NCBI RefSeq assembly: GCF_026914265.1
Contig: NC_069124.1
Coordinates: 16,947,088 to 17,011,087 of the forward strand
From: Mya arenaria
Taxonomy: Eukaryota; Mollusca; Bivalvia; Myida; Myidae
Reading direction: 5' to 3'
Length of the DNA stretch: 64,000 bases
A program made the position numbers and the translations under genes. Below, piece by piece: positions 10,515-21,860 of the stretch. The notes beneath the pieces were generated by a model that was not told the origin of the DNA, searched no databases, and saw only the letters and a program-made list of their open reading frames with translations. The first letter of the stretch is position 1. Each line of letters begins with the position of its first letter.

Positions 10515-13410
10515 TCATCTATCAGGGGATATCACAATGTCAATTTTCATGTCATGATCGGATGTAGGTATATCATCACAGACTTGTTCCCTGTAGGCGA
10601 GTCCCACGGTGTACGGCCGGGAACCACTCAGTTGGCAGGATTGCAGGTAGGTGTCATAATAACCCTTGCCACGCCCCAGCCGTTCTCCCGTCTGTGAAAA
10701 GCCGAGACCGGGAACCAGGATGATATCGAGACCGCCTGAAATAAAATTCATTATTGTATATGAAGGACCATGTTCAAGTATGCATTAACTGTAAAGTAAA
10801 TGGATGTGCTTATGATTTTGAAACACACACACACACACACACGCGCGCGCACGCACGCACGCACGCGCCCGCGCGCACAACAAAAACCCACACTCAATTT
10901 AAATTTTAGTGTGTTTTTTTTCGTCGAATAGCAGATTTTCGGTTGTATTAATTTATGTTATTTTCCCCAAATACCATAATACGCAAAAACAAGATCCCCA
11001 ACTGACACAAAATACGTCCACCCTTATATTAGGAACCCAAGTTTGGTGATGAGTGGTTGAACGTTTAGCCAGATTTAAAGAGCCAGGGCCATAACTCTGG
11101 AAAACACTGGCCCAATATCTATCAGAGACGGCACATGCAGACAATTCAAAGTGCCCACAAATACTAATAGGGTTTGCACAAATTTGCTACCCACGTATGC
11201 TATACGGAAGTAAAGACGTTTTTTTACGGATGTGGCAGCCACTGACACTGTGATGTCCGTGCAACCAGATGGCCAACTCGATAGAAATAATATATGGCAA
11301 GAGTTTTATTTCCTGTTCGGATCTACAGAACACTACCTTCTTAAACCTAGATGAAATATGTTGTTGATATCACATCATTATTACTCATAAGCTAACCTCA
11401 AATAATTTTCGAGCAATCATGAAAGCATTTCTCAAAAAATAATATACTTTGGTTTTCCTGTATCGATTTTATTTTTTGTTGATATATACATGTAGGATGT
11501 ACATTCCTCCATTACTTCGAAGTCAACAAAACTTAAATACATTAGGTATTTTCCATTTAAAATGCAAAAAAAACATGCATTTTTTATGTTCTTTCCGTAA
11601 CACTTCGTAGATTCCGTAGGCCGCCCGCTGGTAAAAAATATTTATATTGCCAATAAATCTGCCAAATATAATCCAAAATGTACAAAAAAAGATAGAAAAT
11701 AATCTGTACTCAAATTTAATTGTCTATTTCGCATTTATTTTCCGAAGAAGTTCGTACCCTCGGCGGAAAAAACCCACTTTCCTCTAACTAGTCATACTGA
11801 TCATTAACTGTTTCATAGCGATCATTTTTACACATATTTACTAAGAATAAACGAATTATAGTCGTGTTCATGTATAGGCACCTGTTTCCAAGGCGTCGGG
11901 CCTAATGTCGTCGTCGGCAGGCTGTTTGATTTTCCACTTGGTCTCCGGTAGCTGTTGATAATCCTCCCAGGACTCGAGTTTTACCATCTTCATCTTCGGC
12001 CCTAAAATAACAAAGATTTTTTTTCCAGTTGGCAAAACTCCCAACTCAATTCTGAAGATAAGTACTCATTTTTGTAACAATAATAATGTTATAGCAATTA
12101 ATTTCAGCTGAAGTTTTTTCCTGGCGACCTTTTAACGAGTTCTAGTGGCTGATAAATAGTGCATTTGCATTCGAAATTCTTTAGTGTACAAAAACACTAT
12201 GTGATATTATCATAAGAGGTAAAATGTACTGTTTTCTTTAACTTTAACCATATCTTCGTTCCTATTACCTATGTATTGCGGTATGAAGCACTCGCGGCCG
12301 GTAGCGAGGGCATCTCTCAATATGGCGACAGTTTGCACTTCCTCCTTCATGTGTAGATACAGGCACACCCGACGGCCGCCGGCATACTCTGGCAGAGACA
12401 GAACCTGGGAATAGGATTTCCGGTGATCAAAATCGTATTGCACACGCAAATGGATTAAAACAAGATTTCGAAAATGTGCGTGTCAATATAAAATCTAATC
12501 TTAAAGCTGCACTCTCACAGATATACCGTTTTTACAACTTTTTTTTATTTTTTTGCGTTGAAAGAGCAAATTTTCGCGTAAATATCTGCAAACCAATGAT
12601 AAAAGATGGCTGACAAAAGATCAGATCGCAGATTTTCATATTTCCGTTCGAAAATTAATGTTTTGTGGCTTAAACCGTTACTAATGGTTTAAGAAAAATG
12701 CATAAAACATCAATTGTTGAACTTGTATATAAAAATCTGCGATCTATTTTTTGTCAGCAGTCTTATATAACTGCTTTCCATGCATTTTCGCAAAAACTGG
12801 CTCGTTCAAGACAAAAAATAAAAAAAGTTGTCAAAACGTTCAATTTGTGAGAGTGCAGCTTTAAATGATCTAAATCTTGCTGGACACATATCATTGTCTT
12901 TGGACCCCCCCCCCCCCCCCCCCCCCCCCCCACATCCGGCTTTCAAAATATGATTACAGTGGATGGCATTTCAGTGTTTTAAAATTGCATTTATGTCATA
13001 TGTCATGAATAGTTTAAGCAACGGAATTTGGCAATTTAAAATAAGTTAAGCAATGAGGAGTATAAGATAAGACGGGAAACGTGTGTAATAAAACAGTAAT
13101 CGTGATGTACTCTTCGACAGTATCACGAGGGTGTTACCCCTAAATACCCCTGTTTGGTGGCCAAACCCTCTATCATGCCATGGCAACAGTACACCACCCA
13201 ATTCGTCATTCAAACATTGTTACACGACATTCTACCATGTCAGTTAAACGTTTATCGTAGTTAATAATTAAAAGGGATTGCATATACCTTTCTGGCTATT
13301 TCCTGAGACTGTAAGGTACGTTGTTCTTCTGTCATGTTGGCCAGCTTCTGTTTAAGAGTTTTCCGTAAAGCATCTTTGGTCTGTTGTAACACCGTCGTCA
13401 TCCTGAACAT
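10515..13410 (-). CDS. MTHFS: 5-formyltetrahydrofolate cyclo-ligase (5,10-methenyltetrahydrofolate synthetase)
   Basis: Enzyme of folate metabolism that uses ATP to convert 5-formyl-THF (folinic acid) to 5,10-methenyl-THF, normally a cytosolic protein of about 200 residues. Four coding exons on the minus strand are joined by GT-AG introns with matching phases: 13410-13288, 12404-12269, 12001-11882 and 10735-10515, giving about 199 residues. Exon 1 carries the N-terminal helix ([20 protein letters not shown]), exon 2 [13 protein letters not shown] and ECFIPQY, exon 3 [13 protein letters not shown]. Exon 4 carries the family's nucleotide-binding signature, [20 protein letters not shown], and the C-terminal [15 protein letters not shown]. 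The start could be Met at 13410 or the second Met at 13401; both follow an acceptor at 13417, so an upstream noncoding exon is likely. The reading frame is intact and matches human MTHFS along its length. Intron 1 contains a MITE and a 27-base C run; intron 3 contains an alternating CA/CG tract. Confidence 0.95.
10823..10877. repeat. (CA)n/(CG)n simple repeat
   Basis: A run of CA dinucleotides passes into CG and ACGC repeats inside MTHFS intron 3. It is strictly alternating purine-pyrimidine over most of its length, a sequence type that can adopt Z-DNA. Confidence 0.9.
10878..11881 (-). other. Rest of MTHFS intron 3
   Basis: AT-rich intronic sequence between the CA/CG tract and exon 3. No coding exon, RNA gene or clear inverted-repeat element was recognised in it. 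Confidence 0.7.
12501..12864. mobile_element. MITE family A, copy 1 (ends TTAAAGCTGCACTCTCACA)
   Basis: The 364-bp segment opens with TTAAAGCTGCACTCTCACA and closes with its reverse complement, apart from minor change. Subterminal parts also pair: a poly-T/ACAACTT stretch, and the internal words CAGATCGCAGATTTT and AAAATCTGCGATCT. There is no coding capacity. Two further copies lie at 49853 and 59100. All three are bounded by TTAA, consistent with a TTAA or TA target site. It lies in MTHFS intron 1. Confidence 0.85.
12905..12931. repeat. 27-base C homopolymer
   Basis: An uninterrupted run of C in MTHFS intron 1. Its exact length is likely to be unreliable in any assembly. Confidence 0.95.
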
Positions 13411-14384
13411 TATAGCCTGCAAAAAAAACCTAGTTATGAAATTAATAAACATAATTGTTAGGATTTTGTAACATTAACACTATGACAGGTCTGTCTTTCT
13501 AATGATTATAAACGCAAAGAAACAAATCGACGACTTTGGCACTAGATTTTCTGGAGTGATGCCACGTTTGTTAATATTGTAAAAACGGTCCCTTTCCGCA
13601 CATTAAAACTAAAAATGCCTGGTTTTTTTCGCACAATTTCGGGTCAAAATTCCCGTTCATTTCCATAGAGCCGAGAGTTCTTTACTAATTAAAATGCTAT
13701 ACATCTGTTTCGAGTATTAAAATCGAGACACATGTATCTGCTAATCGTTCAACAGCTCTATCGTTCAAAGTCACTCAGGACGATCTCCGAACCTTGGGAG
13801 TAGGATTGGTCCTAGTCCAAATAATTGTACGTTGACAGTTTTTCTTTAGCATTTTTGATGTGGCAAGTCCGTAAACACGTCTATTGTTTTATACTAGATT
13901 GGTCCCAGTTCGAACACAGGGTTGACCACTAGCCTGGGACTTTTTTTAACTTGCATGTTTCAGTTATTATTAACCCTACAATCAGCTTCTTATTTTGATT
14001 AAAACTTAACCTTGTGTCTGTGTACGGACGAATGTTTTTTTTAAATTCTTTGGCCAAGAGATTAATTAACACAACTAGGGAACCGTCCAAAGTTTCGGTA
14101 TAAACCCATAAATATCTACATGCTACATAACATACTATACAGGTACTAGATAACTGATACATATATTTATTATGAATTTGCATCATGGTGGAGTACCGAA
14201 GTTATATTTTCTTGCATCAAACGGTCTGTTCGCGGACAGTTTCAGACCCTTAAACCGTAGGTGAGACGAGAACGTTTGGGTACGAAACTGCTCTGGGCAC
14301 TTACAAATATATAACATTAATGCTTCGACATGGAATTTTTTCGATTTATGCACAATGTATGAAATAAAACACAATTTATCTTAC

Positions 14385-14600
14385 CGCATTGAACAATTGC
14401 CAACACTAATCAAGACAATATCACAAAATAAAACTATTTAATGACTTTATTTCGAGTAAGTACAATTAAAACGGTGAAGGTCATATGTGTCGGAAATTTT
14501 TCGGATTACTATTAATAAATTTCCGCGGCGTCCGTACGCTCTCGCTGAACAAAGAACGAGAGCATATTTCCGACATTCAAGCGACGGAAAAGTACGACAA
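14385..14600 (-). other. Possible 5' noncoding exon and promoter area of MTHFS
   Basis: A good donor (AATGCG then GTAAGAT, minus strand) ends a putative exon at 14385, and it would join the acceptor at 13417 just before the MTHFS start. Joined, it gives a very short upstream frame (ATG CGG CTA TAA) before the main start. The right-hand limit (transcription start) is not visible. The 13417-14384 stretch would be the intervening intron and holds nothing else recognised. Confidence 0.35.
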
Positions 14601-14871
14601 TTTCAAAACAAACAGCTGTCAATGTGCTTCACTAACATGCTTACTGGTCTGACACTGTAATTTTAAGATGTACTATATAGATCGAGTGTTTAATACCCAG
14701 CGGCTAAAAGATCGCGGGTTAAGTGGCAATACTTTAATGGTGTATCTTTCCAAGCATCAATCAAGTGTATATAAAGTACCTGGTAGATATATATGAAATA
14801 TGTTGGTATACATAATTATTATATCAAAATGACTCAAAATATACGATACATGCACATTCTTCAAATGTTTG

Positions 14872-14887
14872 CCCCCCCCCCCCCCCC
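14872..14887. repeat. 16-base C homopolymer
   Basis: Run of C in intergenic DNA. Confidence 0.9.
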
Positions 14888-15237
14888 GCGACCCCTTGGT
14901 CTAAACTGGAGATATGATGTTGGTCCCAGGTCTGAGTTGCCATCCATTGCGTACGTTATATAAAGGGTACACATAAGCAGCGCTTAGAGCTGTACATAAC
15001 ATTTGTTGCCAGGCATAATTAAATAAAGTTTGAAAACCGTAAGTCTCAAGATTAATATATACATACTAATATTTGTATGATGCCATTTTATTAATTTCAA
15101 TAATAAAATTATATTAAGAAGAAAAATCATCATCGTCTTAGATGACCGGGTATTTGTACCTGTGATTTGTGTATTTTTTCTATGATAAGTATGACAATTG
15201 TATAGAGAGCAGAACAGGACATAATTTATTAATGGAA

Positions 15238-15480
15238 GAACCTTGGTCTACTTGATAAGACATGTGACTGTCAATACATGTGTCGCAGGTTTGATTCCAC
15301 GTCTCACCCTTAACGAAAGTAACCATTTTCCGCAGGGGACGTTAGACAAGGGTCTCGTGTAACACGTTAAAGAACAAGCAGCTCTAGCCAGGGTTCACAT
15401 CCTTTACTACATATATACATATGTGAACTATGGCCTAAGGCTAGAACAACTAATGCTTTCGCTAAATTCCGATGCCCCTT
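15238..15480 (+). mobile_element. Candidate tRNA-derived SINE
   Basis: The left part resembles a tRNA: a D-arm-like region near 15245 and a box-B-like GGTTTGATTCC at 15288-15298 (consensus GGTTCGANTCC). A non-tRNA body follows, with GACGTTAGACAAGGGTCTCG and GTTAAAGAACAAGC. The right limit is approximate. Its head differs from the SINEs at 36.7, 44.9 and 61.6 kb, so it is probably a different family. Confidence 0.5.
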
Positions 15481-17200
15481 GTCGGTTACTATGTAATAGT
15501 GATCGACGTATATATATGCATGCCTGTTATCATGGCCGCCATTATTTTTTTTCATTTTTTTTTTCAAATATATAAAACATAAAAACTCAACACTTCGTAA
15601 ACTTGATATTGTCCCACCGTTGCGTTAAACCTATCTAGAGCGGTTGATGAGGACAAGCGTCGTACCGTTTAAAATTAACTAATAGAACTAGGCCTCGATC
15701 TTGTTTCGGTTGAACTGGAGGTTTTGTAGTTTTATGATAAAAAAAGCATGGACATGATTTAAAAGTGTTTGTTTCAAAGATTAAATGACGACCTTGTCAG
15801 CAGCGTGACGGAGCCCGTTTTAGGGCCAAAATAAACCACACCCCTCTTGTCCTTGCACCAAATAACGACAAACCATACTGCCATGTATATCAGAGCTTGT
15901 AGAAAAAGACATGTACGTCTAGCATACTCCAAAACTGCATTCAAATTTTATGCAGAAACAATCTGTAAATGTGAGCAAATCATGTCACATTCTGAGTCAA
16001 TAGAATATGCGATCAAAAGTATATATGATTACGTATATATGTATGCTATATACATGTACTTGTCCAGTGGTTCCCCGCTCCGGGTCACCTCATCCCAACC
16101 GGCCATAATTATAAGATGGCACATGCCAAACACATGAACATATAAATAAGAAGTTATATTATGATACTCATTTGGTAAAAATATTCATCAAATTGCCATA
16201 CATGTTACGTGCATTGTCGTCCATTTTGTTCAGTAATCAGTATCCATAAAATCAGTGAGATAAAAGTGTGAAAAAAAACAATATCAATCATTCAAAGGTG
16301 CACATACTAAGAAAATCTTAAAAGAGCTTAATATTAAGACAAAAAAATGATTTCCCTTAAAAGGGATATATGAAAGTTTATGAATGAAAGACCCTTTTCC
16401 ATGCAGACTTAGGCCTGATTGGCGCCTAAACAAGAACCTTGATTGTTTTCCTTCGTTCAACAATGAAATAGCTATACCATCATTTAAACTCATTTCTTTA
16501 AAAAAAAGTCTCTGCAAAAGGCATCAACTATTCGTTTAAAACAACATATACACCATTTTCATTCACAAAAGTGCAAAAACCCTGGTTAATTTGAAGGAAA
16601 TATGAATGCACTTTTCTTGGTTTTATTTGACCTCTTTACAATGGGAGCCAATGGAGATTTTTCCAAAGTCCAAAAGAACCGTTTTGTTCATTATTCTTGA
16701 CCATTTTTTACATAAAAGTGCACTTTCCGATTCATAAAGTAGATATGAGGAAATATATATTGTCATAGAAGTGTTTAACAATCCCTCCTAGAACATATTT
16801 TTGACAGAATTTGTGGGTAGAATCATGACTGAAAACAACGCAAAATGGCGACCCGAGACCAAATTTGTGTTTCGTTGGTAAAATGTAAACGGCTATTTCT
16901 CTTCGGTTAATGCCCATTTTAAAATTCTTTTTCGTCAATTTTATTAAGGAATGATTGAAATTATGTTTTCTAAAAACATAATTGATGATTTTGATAGTAT
17001 GATCGTTTACACCAGATCCAAAGTTGCAAAAATGTGTTTTCAAACATGCAATTTTCAAGTTTACATGTAAAATTCTCTTTAAAAAATAATTGACATACTA
17101 AAATTTGTTAATAAAAAGTAAATTCATTATATCCTCTAATGAAATCAACTGAAAACCGGATGAAAATCCGTTTTGTTAAACCAAAATAATGCGTTCTTTT
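15481..17200. other. Intergenic stretch without a recognisable gene
   Basis: AT-rich sequence with only short, unsupported open frames on both strands. No homologous protein motif, splice-consistent exon or RNA gene was recognised. Confidence 0.6.
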
Positions 17201-17209
17201 TGACTCAAC

Positions 17210-17216
17210 AAACACA
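17210..17216 (+). promoter_or_regulatory. H1 box (AAACACA) of the histone H1 promoter
   Basis: AAACACA is the conserved element of metazoan histone H1 promoters, normally about 100 bases upstream of transcription start. Here it lies 171 bases upstream of the H1 start codon and about 80 bases upstream of a TATA-like sequence. Confidence 0.65.
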
Positions 17217-17291
17217 ATATTCGGAAATACAATAAAATGCAGTCAAATCGCGAGCGCACTTGCTGGTGCTCTCTATTAGGTCCGCGCGCTA

Positions 17292-17301
17292 TTAATATAA
17301 A
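17292..17301 (+). promoter_or_regulatory. TATA-like element of the H1 gene
   Basis: TTAATATAAA lies 86 bases before the H1 start codon in an otherwise GC-containing stretch, at a suitable distance from the AAACACA box. Confidence 0.45.
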
Positions 17302-17386
17302 CAAGGCCGTTACACCGCAATGTTAAACAAGCTTTTGGAGCTACTACGTATCGACGCAAAATCCACGTCAGCTTACGCAAACAATC

Positions 17387-17955
17387 ATGAGCGCAGCAGC
17401 AGCAACAGCAACTCCGAAGGTGAAGAAGGCGGCTAAGCCTAAGAAGCCGGCGGAGCACCCAACTTACAGCGAAATGATCCAGAAGGCTATCGTGAGTTTG
17501 AAGGAGCGCGGGGATCGTCACGACAGGCCATCCTGAAGTACATTATGGTCAACTTCAACGTCGGAAAGGACGCTACTCCAGTCAACAGCAGACTGAAGAT
17601 GGCTCTTAAACGTGGCGTTGTTTCCGGTGCCCTGAAACAGGCAAAGGGCACGGGCGCTTCCGGGTCATTCCGTGTTGCTGAGAAGGCAGCAAAGCCCGCC
17701 AAGGCGAAGAAACCAAAGGCAGCCAAGAAACCTAAGGCAGCCAAGAAGCCAGCTGGAGAAAAGAAAGCAGCCAAACCAAAGAAGGCAAAGTCTCCGAAAA
17801 AGGCAAAGGCAGCGGCTAAGCCCAAGAAGGCGGCAAAATCACCGAAGAAAGCAAAGGCAGCAAAACCGAAGAAGGCTACTCCCAAGAAGGCAGCTAAGCC
17901 AAAGGCAGCTAAGAAATCTCCGAAGAAGGCGACCAAAAAGGCAGCGAAAAAGTGA
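17387..17955 (+). CDS. Histone H1 (linker histone), frame broken by one base
   Basis: Linker histone that binds nucleosomes at the DNA entry/exit site. Intronless, about 189 residues if the frame is read through. The start ([14 protein letters not shown]) opens a short basic tail. The winged-helix globular domain begins [19 protein letters not shown] and continues in the next frame as [20 protein letters not shown] and [20 protein letters not shown], ending [11 protein letters not shown] long Lys/Ala/Pro tail follows (repeats of [10 protein letters not shown] type) to the TGA at 17953. The two frames meet at 17510-17513, where four G occur; five would restore the expected GGSSRQAI. So either the sequence has a homopolymer error or the gene has been disabled. 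The H1 box, TATA-like element and an intact tail favour a live gene. No histone 3' stem-loop was found; an AATAAA lies at 18396. No core histone gene is nearby. Confidence 0.85.
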
Positions 17956-18395
17956 ACGGACTAATGCTGGACATTTAAATGTGTACATATTCTGTATATT
18001 CTATGTACATAGTGTAAATTATTCATGAGATTTCATCCATGAACTCATTGACTCTTTACAGGCAGCTCCTCTCTGTACGCGTGGATTATCCTGGTGTAAC
18101 AGACTGTACCGTGTGGACAAGCCCAGTCGTCAATCCGGAAATCATTGTTTGTGCACGAGACTTTGTTTTGTGGATTTTCGTATGACTTGTTCATTTTACC
18201 CTTATCATCCTCATTATATTGTGTTCACAATAGTGCATTTCATTTTACTCATCCATGTTTGTTGTGACTTTTCTACAATTGAAATGACGTCATTTATTTG
18301 TTATTCACTCTGTGAGTGACGTTTAGCTCATAAATTTGGAGTTAAATATTACTTTGCGTATATTTCATTCTGATTTTATGCTAAGGTTAAATGAT

Positions 18396-18401
18396 AATAA
18401 A
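18396..18401 (+). promoter_or_regulatory. Candidate polyadenylation signal of histone H1
   Basis: AATAAA about 440 bases after the H1 stop. With no GGCTCTTTT-type stem-loop between, it suggests a polyadenylated, replication-independent type of H1 message. Confidence 0.45.
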
Positions 18402-19288
18402 ATGTGAAATTCATTATGTGTTGCGTTTCAGCAATGTTAAGCAGATGCTAATTCTACGGCGTTACTGCATTAGAGTTCTGCAACTGCTTAATCATTTTTC
18501 TTGTTAATGACGACATGGTTACGGGTGTGAAATAAGTTCATATATCGCTGTCGTTTGAAAATATATGAAGGTTTTTAAGTACCCATCGAAACATCAATAA
18601 CTATCGTGTAGTTGATCTAAAGCGTACAGCAACGATTTTAACGTACAGTAGACCAATGACACTACAACATTTTAACAACAGCTGCAACTCCAATAATTAT
18701 AGGTGAATAGCTCTGTATACCTGCCGAATAGTCCTTACTCGATAAAATCAGATATCATCGAAACTTGCCTATACCTGGTGCTGAAGTCATGGAAGACATT
18801 GCGCAAGTCTAATACAAATCGTATAACATGCTAGTGAAATACCGAAAGGGATTCGTAAATAAAAGGAACATTAGCATAATATATCGGTGGTGCAATTGAT
18901 AACGCTTTAACTCGTTTCTGTTTCCAAGAAAAGTCGGAGGACTGATAACAATTTGACGTCGCCGTCCTCATCTGTCGGTGGGCAAAACTTAAAAAATGAC
19001 CATAACTAAAATAGGTCAAGCTATCCTACGGAAGCTTGATACGCATGTCGCTGGAGACAATACGCAGTTGGACAACAAGGCCCATAATTCTGGGTTTATT
19101 AATGCCCCTTAATCGAATAAAAAACAGACCCCTTCAAAACGTTCTTGTTAGTACGAATATCAAACGCGATTGAACATTCTTATAAACGAACATAGTCAAT
19201 GTCGACGTCATAGCTATACAGCCATATTCACTAAGTTAAACGTCTGGACTAATTACCCACGACTGCATACCCGTTGGTGGATACGGGG
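18402..19288. other. Intergenic stretch, nothing recognised
   Basis: Short open frames only. No motif, repeat array or RNA gene was identified. Confidence 0.6.
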
Positions 19289-19566
19289 CAGGGGCGTACC
19301 TATGACTAAAAAACACTTGTAGGCCCGATGGTTCTATGTGAGTTTGAGGACTTAAATAAGTGCATTACACAGCTGACTTAATTATGTTTGCAATTATTAC
19401 AATAAAATCAAGCAATAAAACCGTGCAAGTTGTTTAAATAAACGTTTGGTTAAAAACAAACTTATTAGTTGTTCCAAGGGGTCCAGTAGCAATTGGTTTT
19501 TATTGCTTTTAGGTGTTATTAAAATTTTGTCATCTTTCAAAAAGCCTATACGTAGCTACGCCACTG
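19289..19566. mobile_element. hAT-like non-autonomous element
   Basis: Starts CAGGGGCGTACCTATG and ends CGTAGCTACGCCACTG, whose reverse complement is CAGTGGCGTAGCTACG. These imperfect terminal inverted repeats are of the CAGNGGCG type common among hAT elements. There is no transposase coding in its 278 bp. A second related relic abuts it on the right. Confidence 0.6.
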
Positions 19567-19780
19567 CAGGGAGGGGGGGGGCTAAAGTAGTCCAAGTTTA
19601 CTTTTTATTTCAATATTTTGGAGCATAAGGCGAAAAAATACGCCAAAATGCACCATTACGAAATAAAATTGTGAAAATTGTACCCCAAACCCTGTGGCAC
19701 ACACACAAAAAATGTTCGGACGGAGGAGCGCAAGTCATAAGGTAACGCCCCTCTAACTTAAAATCCTGGAACCGCCACTG
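19567..19780. mobile_element. Relic of a second hAT-like element
   Basis: The right end (CCTGGAACCGCCACTG) reads CAGTGGCGGTTCCAGG in reverse complement, and continues inward with TTAGAGGGGCGTTACC. The same inward sequence recurs at 54183-54280 (TTAGAGGGGCGTTACT), so the two loci share a family. The left end is unclear because of a G run. Confidence 0.5.
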
Positions 19781-20399
19781 ATACTTACCTGCTCTCATGT
19801 GAAAATCAGATTTACATCTTTTGTTATCTAATTTATATCAAAGACAATTTTTAGGAATTCTCTTTCCTGAGCCTGCGTCTAGAACTCGAACTCAAGTCGA
19901 AACAAGTGATTCCCGACCGAAGTAATGTACGTTGCTCTGTACATACAAATATTTAGTCTATGTATAACATCCTGCCATTCAGCAACCATCAATATAAAAC
20001 TGGATAAGTTACCCACAGGTATTTTTTTCGGTTAGTTTGATAATTAAAGCAATTTGATCGGATATTGTTTTACTAACTACTGCATTTCAAAATAAATTAT
20101 AGTTTTTGTGAAGTTTTGTTTAAGATTTTGTTTATTGTTTTACCAGTAGCAATACAATTATGCTACGTTTCCTGATAAGGAGACGCCAAATAAGTGTTTT
20201 TACTGCCTGGTTGGTTTTACTTCCCTTTTGAAGATAAGCCATTTCATATCTGTAAGTACATGTAGCTCGAAAAAAAAAGCTGTCACAGTAAATGACATAT
20301 GCCCCCGAAGTGCCCTCCTGTTGAATGGAGATTATTTATATGCTAACGTTCAGAAAGAGCTTACCTTAATTATAAGCATATGCCAGACTGCATGATGGT

Positions 20400-21860
20400 T
20401 GACCTCAAGTGTGGGGGTAATGATGAAGTTAGAGGTAGAGACGCTACACGTTGACTTAAAATACCGAACACAGGTACTAAGTGATTTGAAAATCCATCCG
20501 AGCATTACAAAGTTACAGCCCAGACACAATCTACTAAGTTCAATATATGTGCGTATACATAATGATTGATATCTTAGTGTGACCATGAACTTTGATTTAG
20601 GTTCATGGGTCGTGCAAGCAATTGTCAAATCCCTGCATGCATGACAGAGTTACAGCTCATACAAGGATACACTATCTATGTGCATATATGCAGCATTTCT
20701 TAATGATTTAACTCTAAACTTTAAGTGTGACCTTGAACTTTGAATTATGGTCGTGGTATTGCATGGTTTACATTACCTTTATGTATCACATGTGCCAATC
20801 AATTCTAAAATAAATTCGTGCATGAAAAAGTTACAGCCCAGACACCGGACCGACTAAACTCAGTATATGTGCATATATGCAGCATTCCATAATTAAACTC
20901 TACGTGTAACCTTGAACGTTGACTTCGCCGTGTGTCTTGCAAGCGACACTTCTTTTTTATGTACCAATTAATTTTCAAATATCTGTGTGATTGACAACGT
21001 TACAGTACGGACAAAGATTAACCATACATATAATGAATATTGATGCAACATTCCTAAATGATTAAACCCTGGTCGTGGCGACACATTGCCATTACATGTA
21101 CCTTGCACATGTGCCAAATTTTTAAACCCCTACGTACATGACAAACGGTTACAGACACGACGCAGATTCTTTATTTATGTGCATAAATGAACCATTTCAT
21201 AATGATTGAAAGCTAAATGTGACCCTAAGAAGGGTCGGGGGTCTTGCACGCTACACGTCGACTTTATGTTTTGAGCACACGTGTCAATTTATCTAAAACA
21301 ACAACAACAACAACATCCGTGCTAAACAAAGTTACTGCCTGGACACGACCATCATCGTTGTCTGAGCATATTTGCAACATTCCATAATTATACGCATGTA
21401 AGTGGACCTTGACCTTTGAGGAAGGGTAGTAGATCTAGCTTGCGACACTTCGTTTAACTGTGCCGAACACATACGTACAAGTCTTAAAATTCCTCCTCTC
21501 GGATTCGCCTTATTATAAATGTGCATATATGCAGCATTCCATAATAATGACACTCTTAGTGTGACCTTGAACTATGAGATAATGACGTATGTATTGTACA
21601 CGTAACGTTGTGTAAATGTAATGAACATATGTGCTACGTCATTTTAAAATATCTCCGTTTATGATAAAGTTTCACCCTGAACACGACCTACTATACTTAT
21701 CTATGACGGTGATATATGAAACAATCCATAATGATTTAACTCTAAAATGTGACTTTGAACCTTAAGGAATGGTCGTGGATCTTGCACGCGAAACATCGCC
21801 TTTTTGTATCGAACACGTGTGCCAGTTTACTATATATATTATGCATGACACAGACACGGA
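20400..21860. repeat. Decayed tandem array, unit about 150-190 bp
   Basis: A block containing TGTGACCTTGAACTTTGA, then GGTCGTGGNTCTTGCA, CGACACNTCG, CACATGTGCCAAT, GACANAGTTACAG and GTGCATATATGCAGCATTCC recurs about eight times in the same order. Markers lie near 20586, 20725, 20900, 21060, 21205, 21405, 21558 and 21748. Copies are highly diverged and of unequal length, so the array is old. There is no consistent open frame. Confidence 0.75.

Noticed and set aside
15847-16137. 96-codon plus-strand frame
   Set aside because: Low complexity at the end, no homology, no splice or promoter support; length is unremarkable for AT-rich DNA.
17487-17936. Minus-strand Phe/Ala-rich frame opposite histone H1
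   Set aside because: It is the antisense of the Lys/Ala tail codons. The sense strand matches histone H1 and the antisense has no independent support.
17672-18028. Arg/Gln-rich plus-strand frame overlapping the H1 tail
   Set aside because: It is an out-of-frame reading of the same AAG/GCA/CCA codons and has no separate start context or homology.
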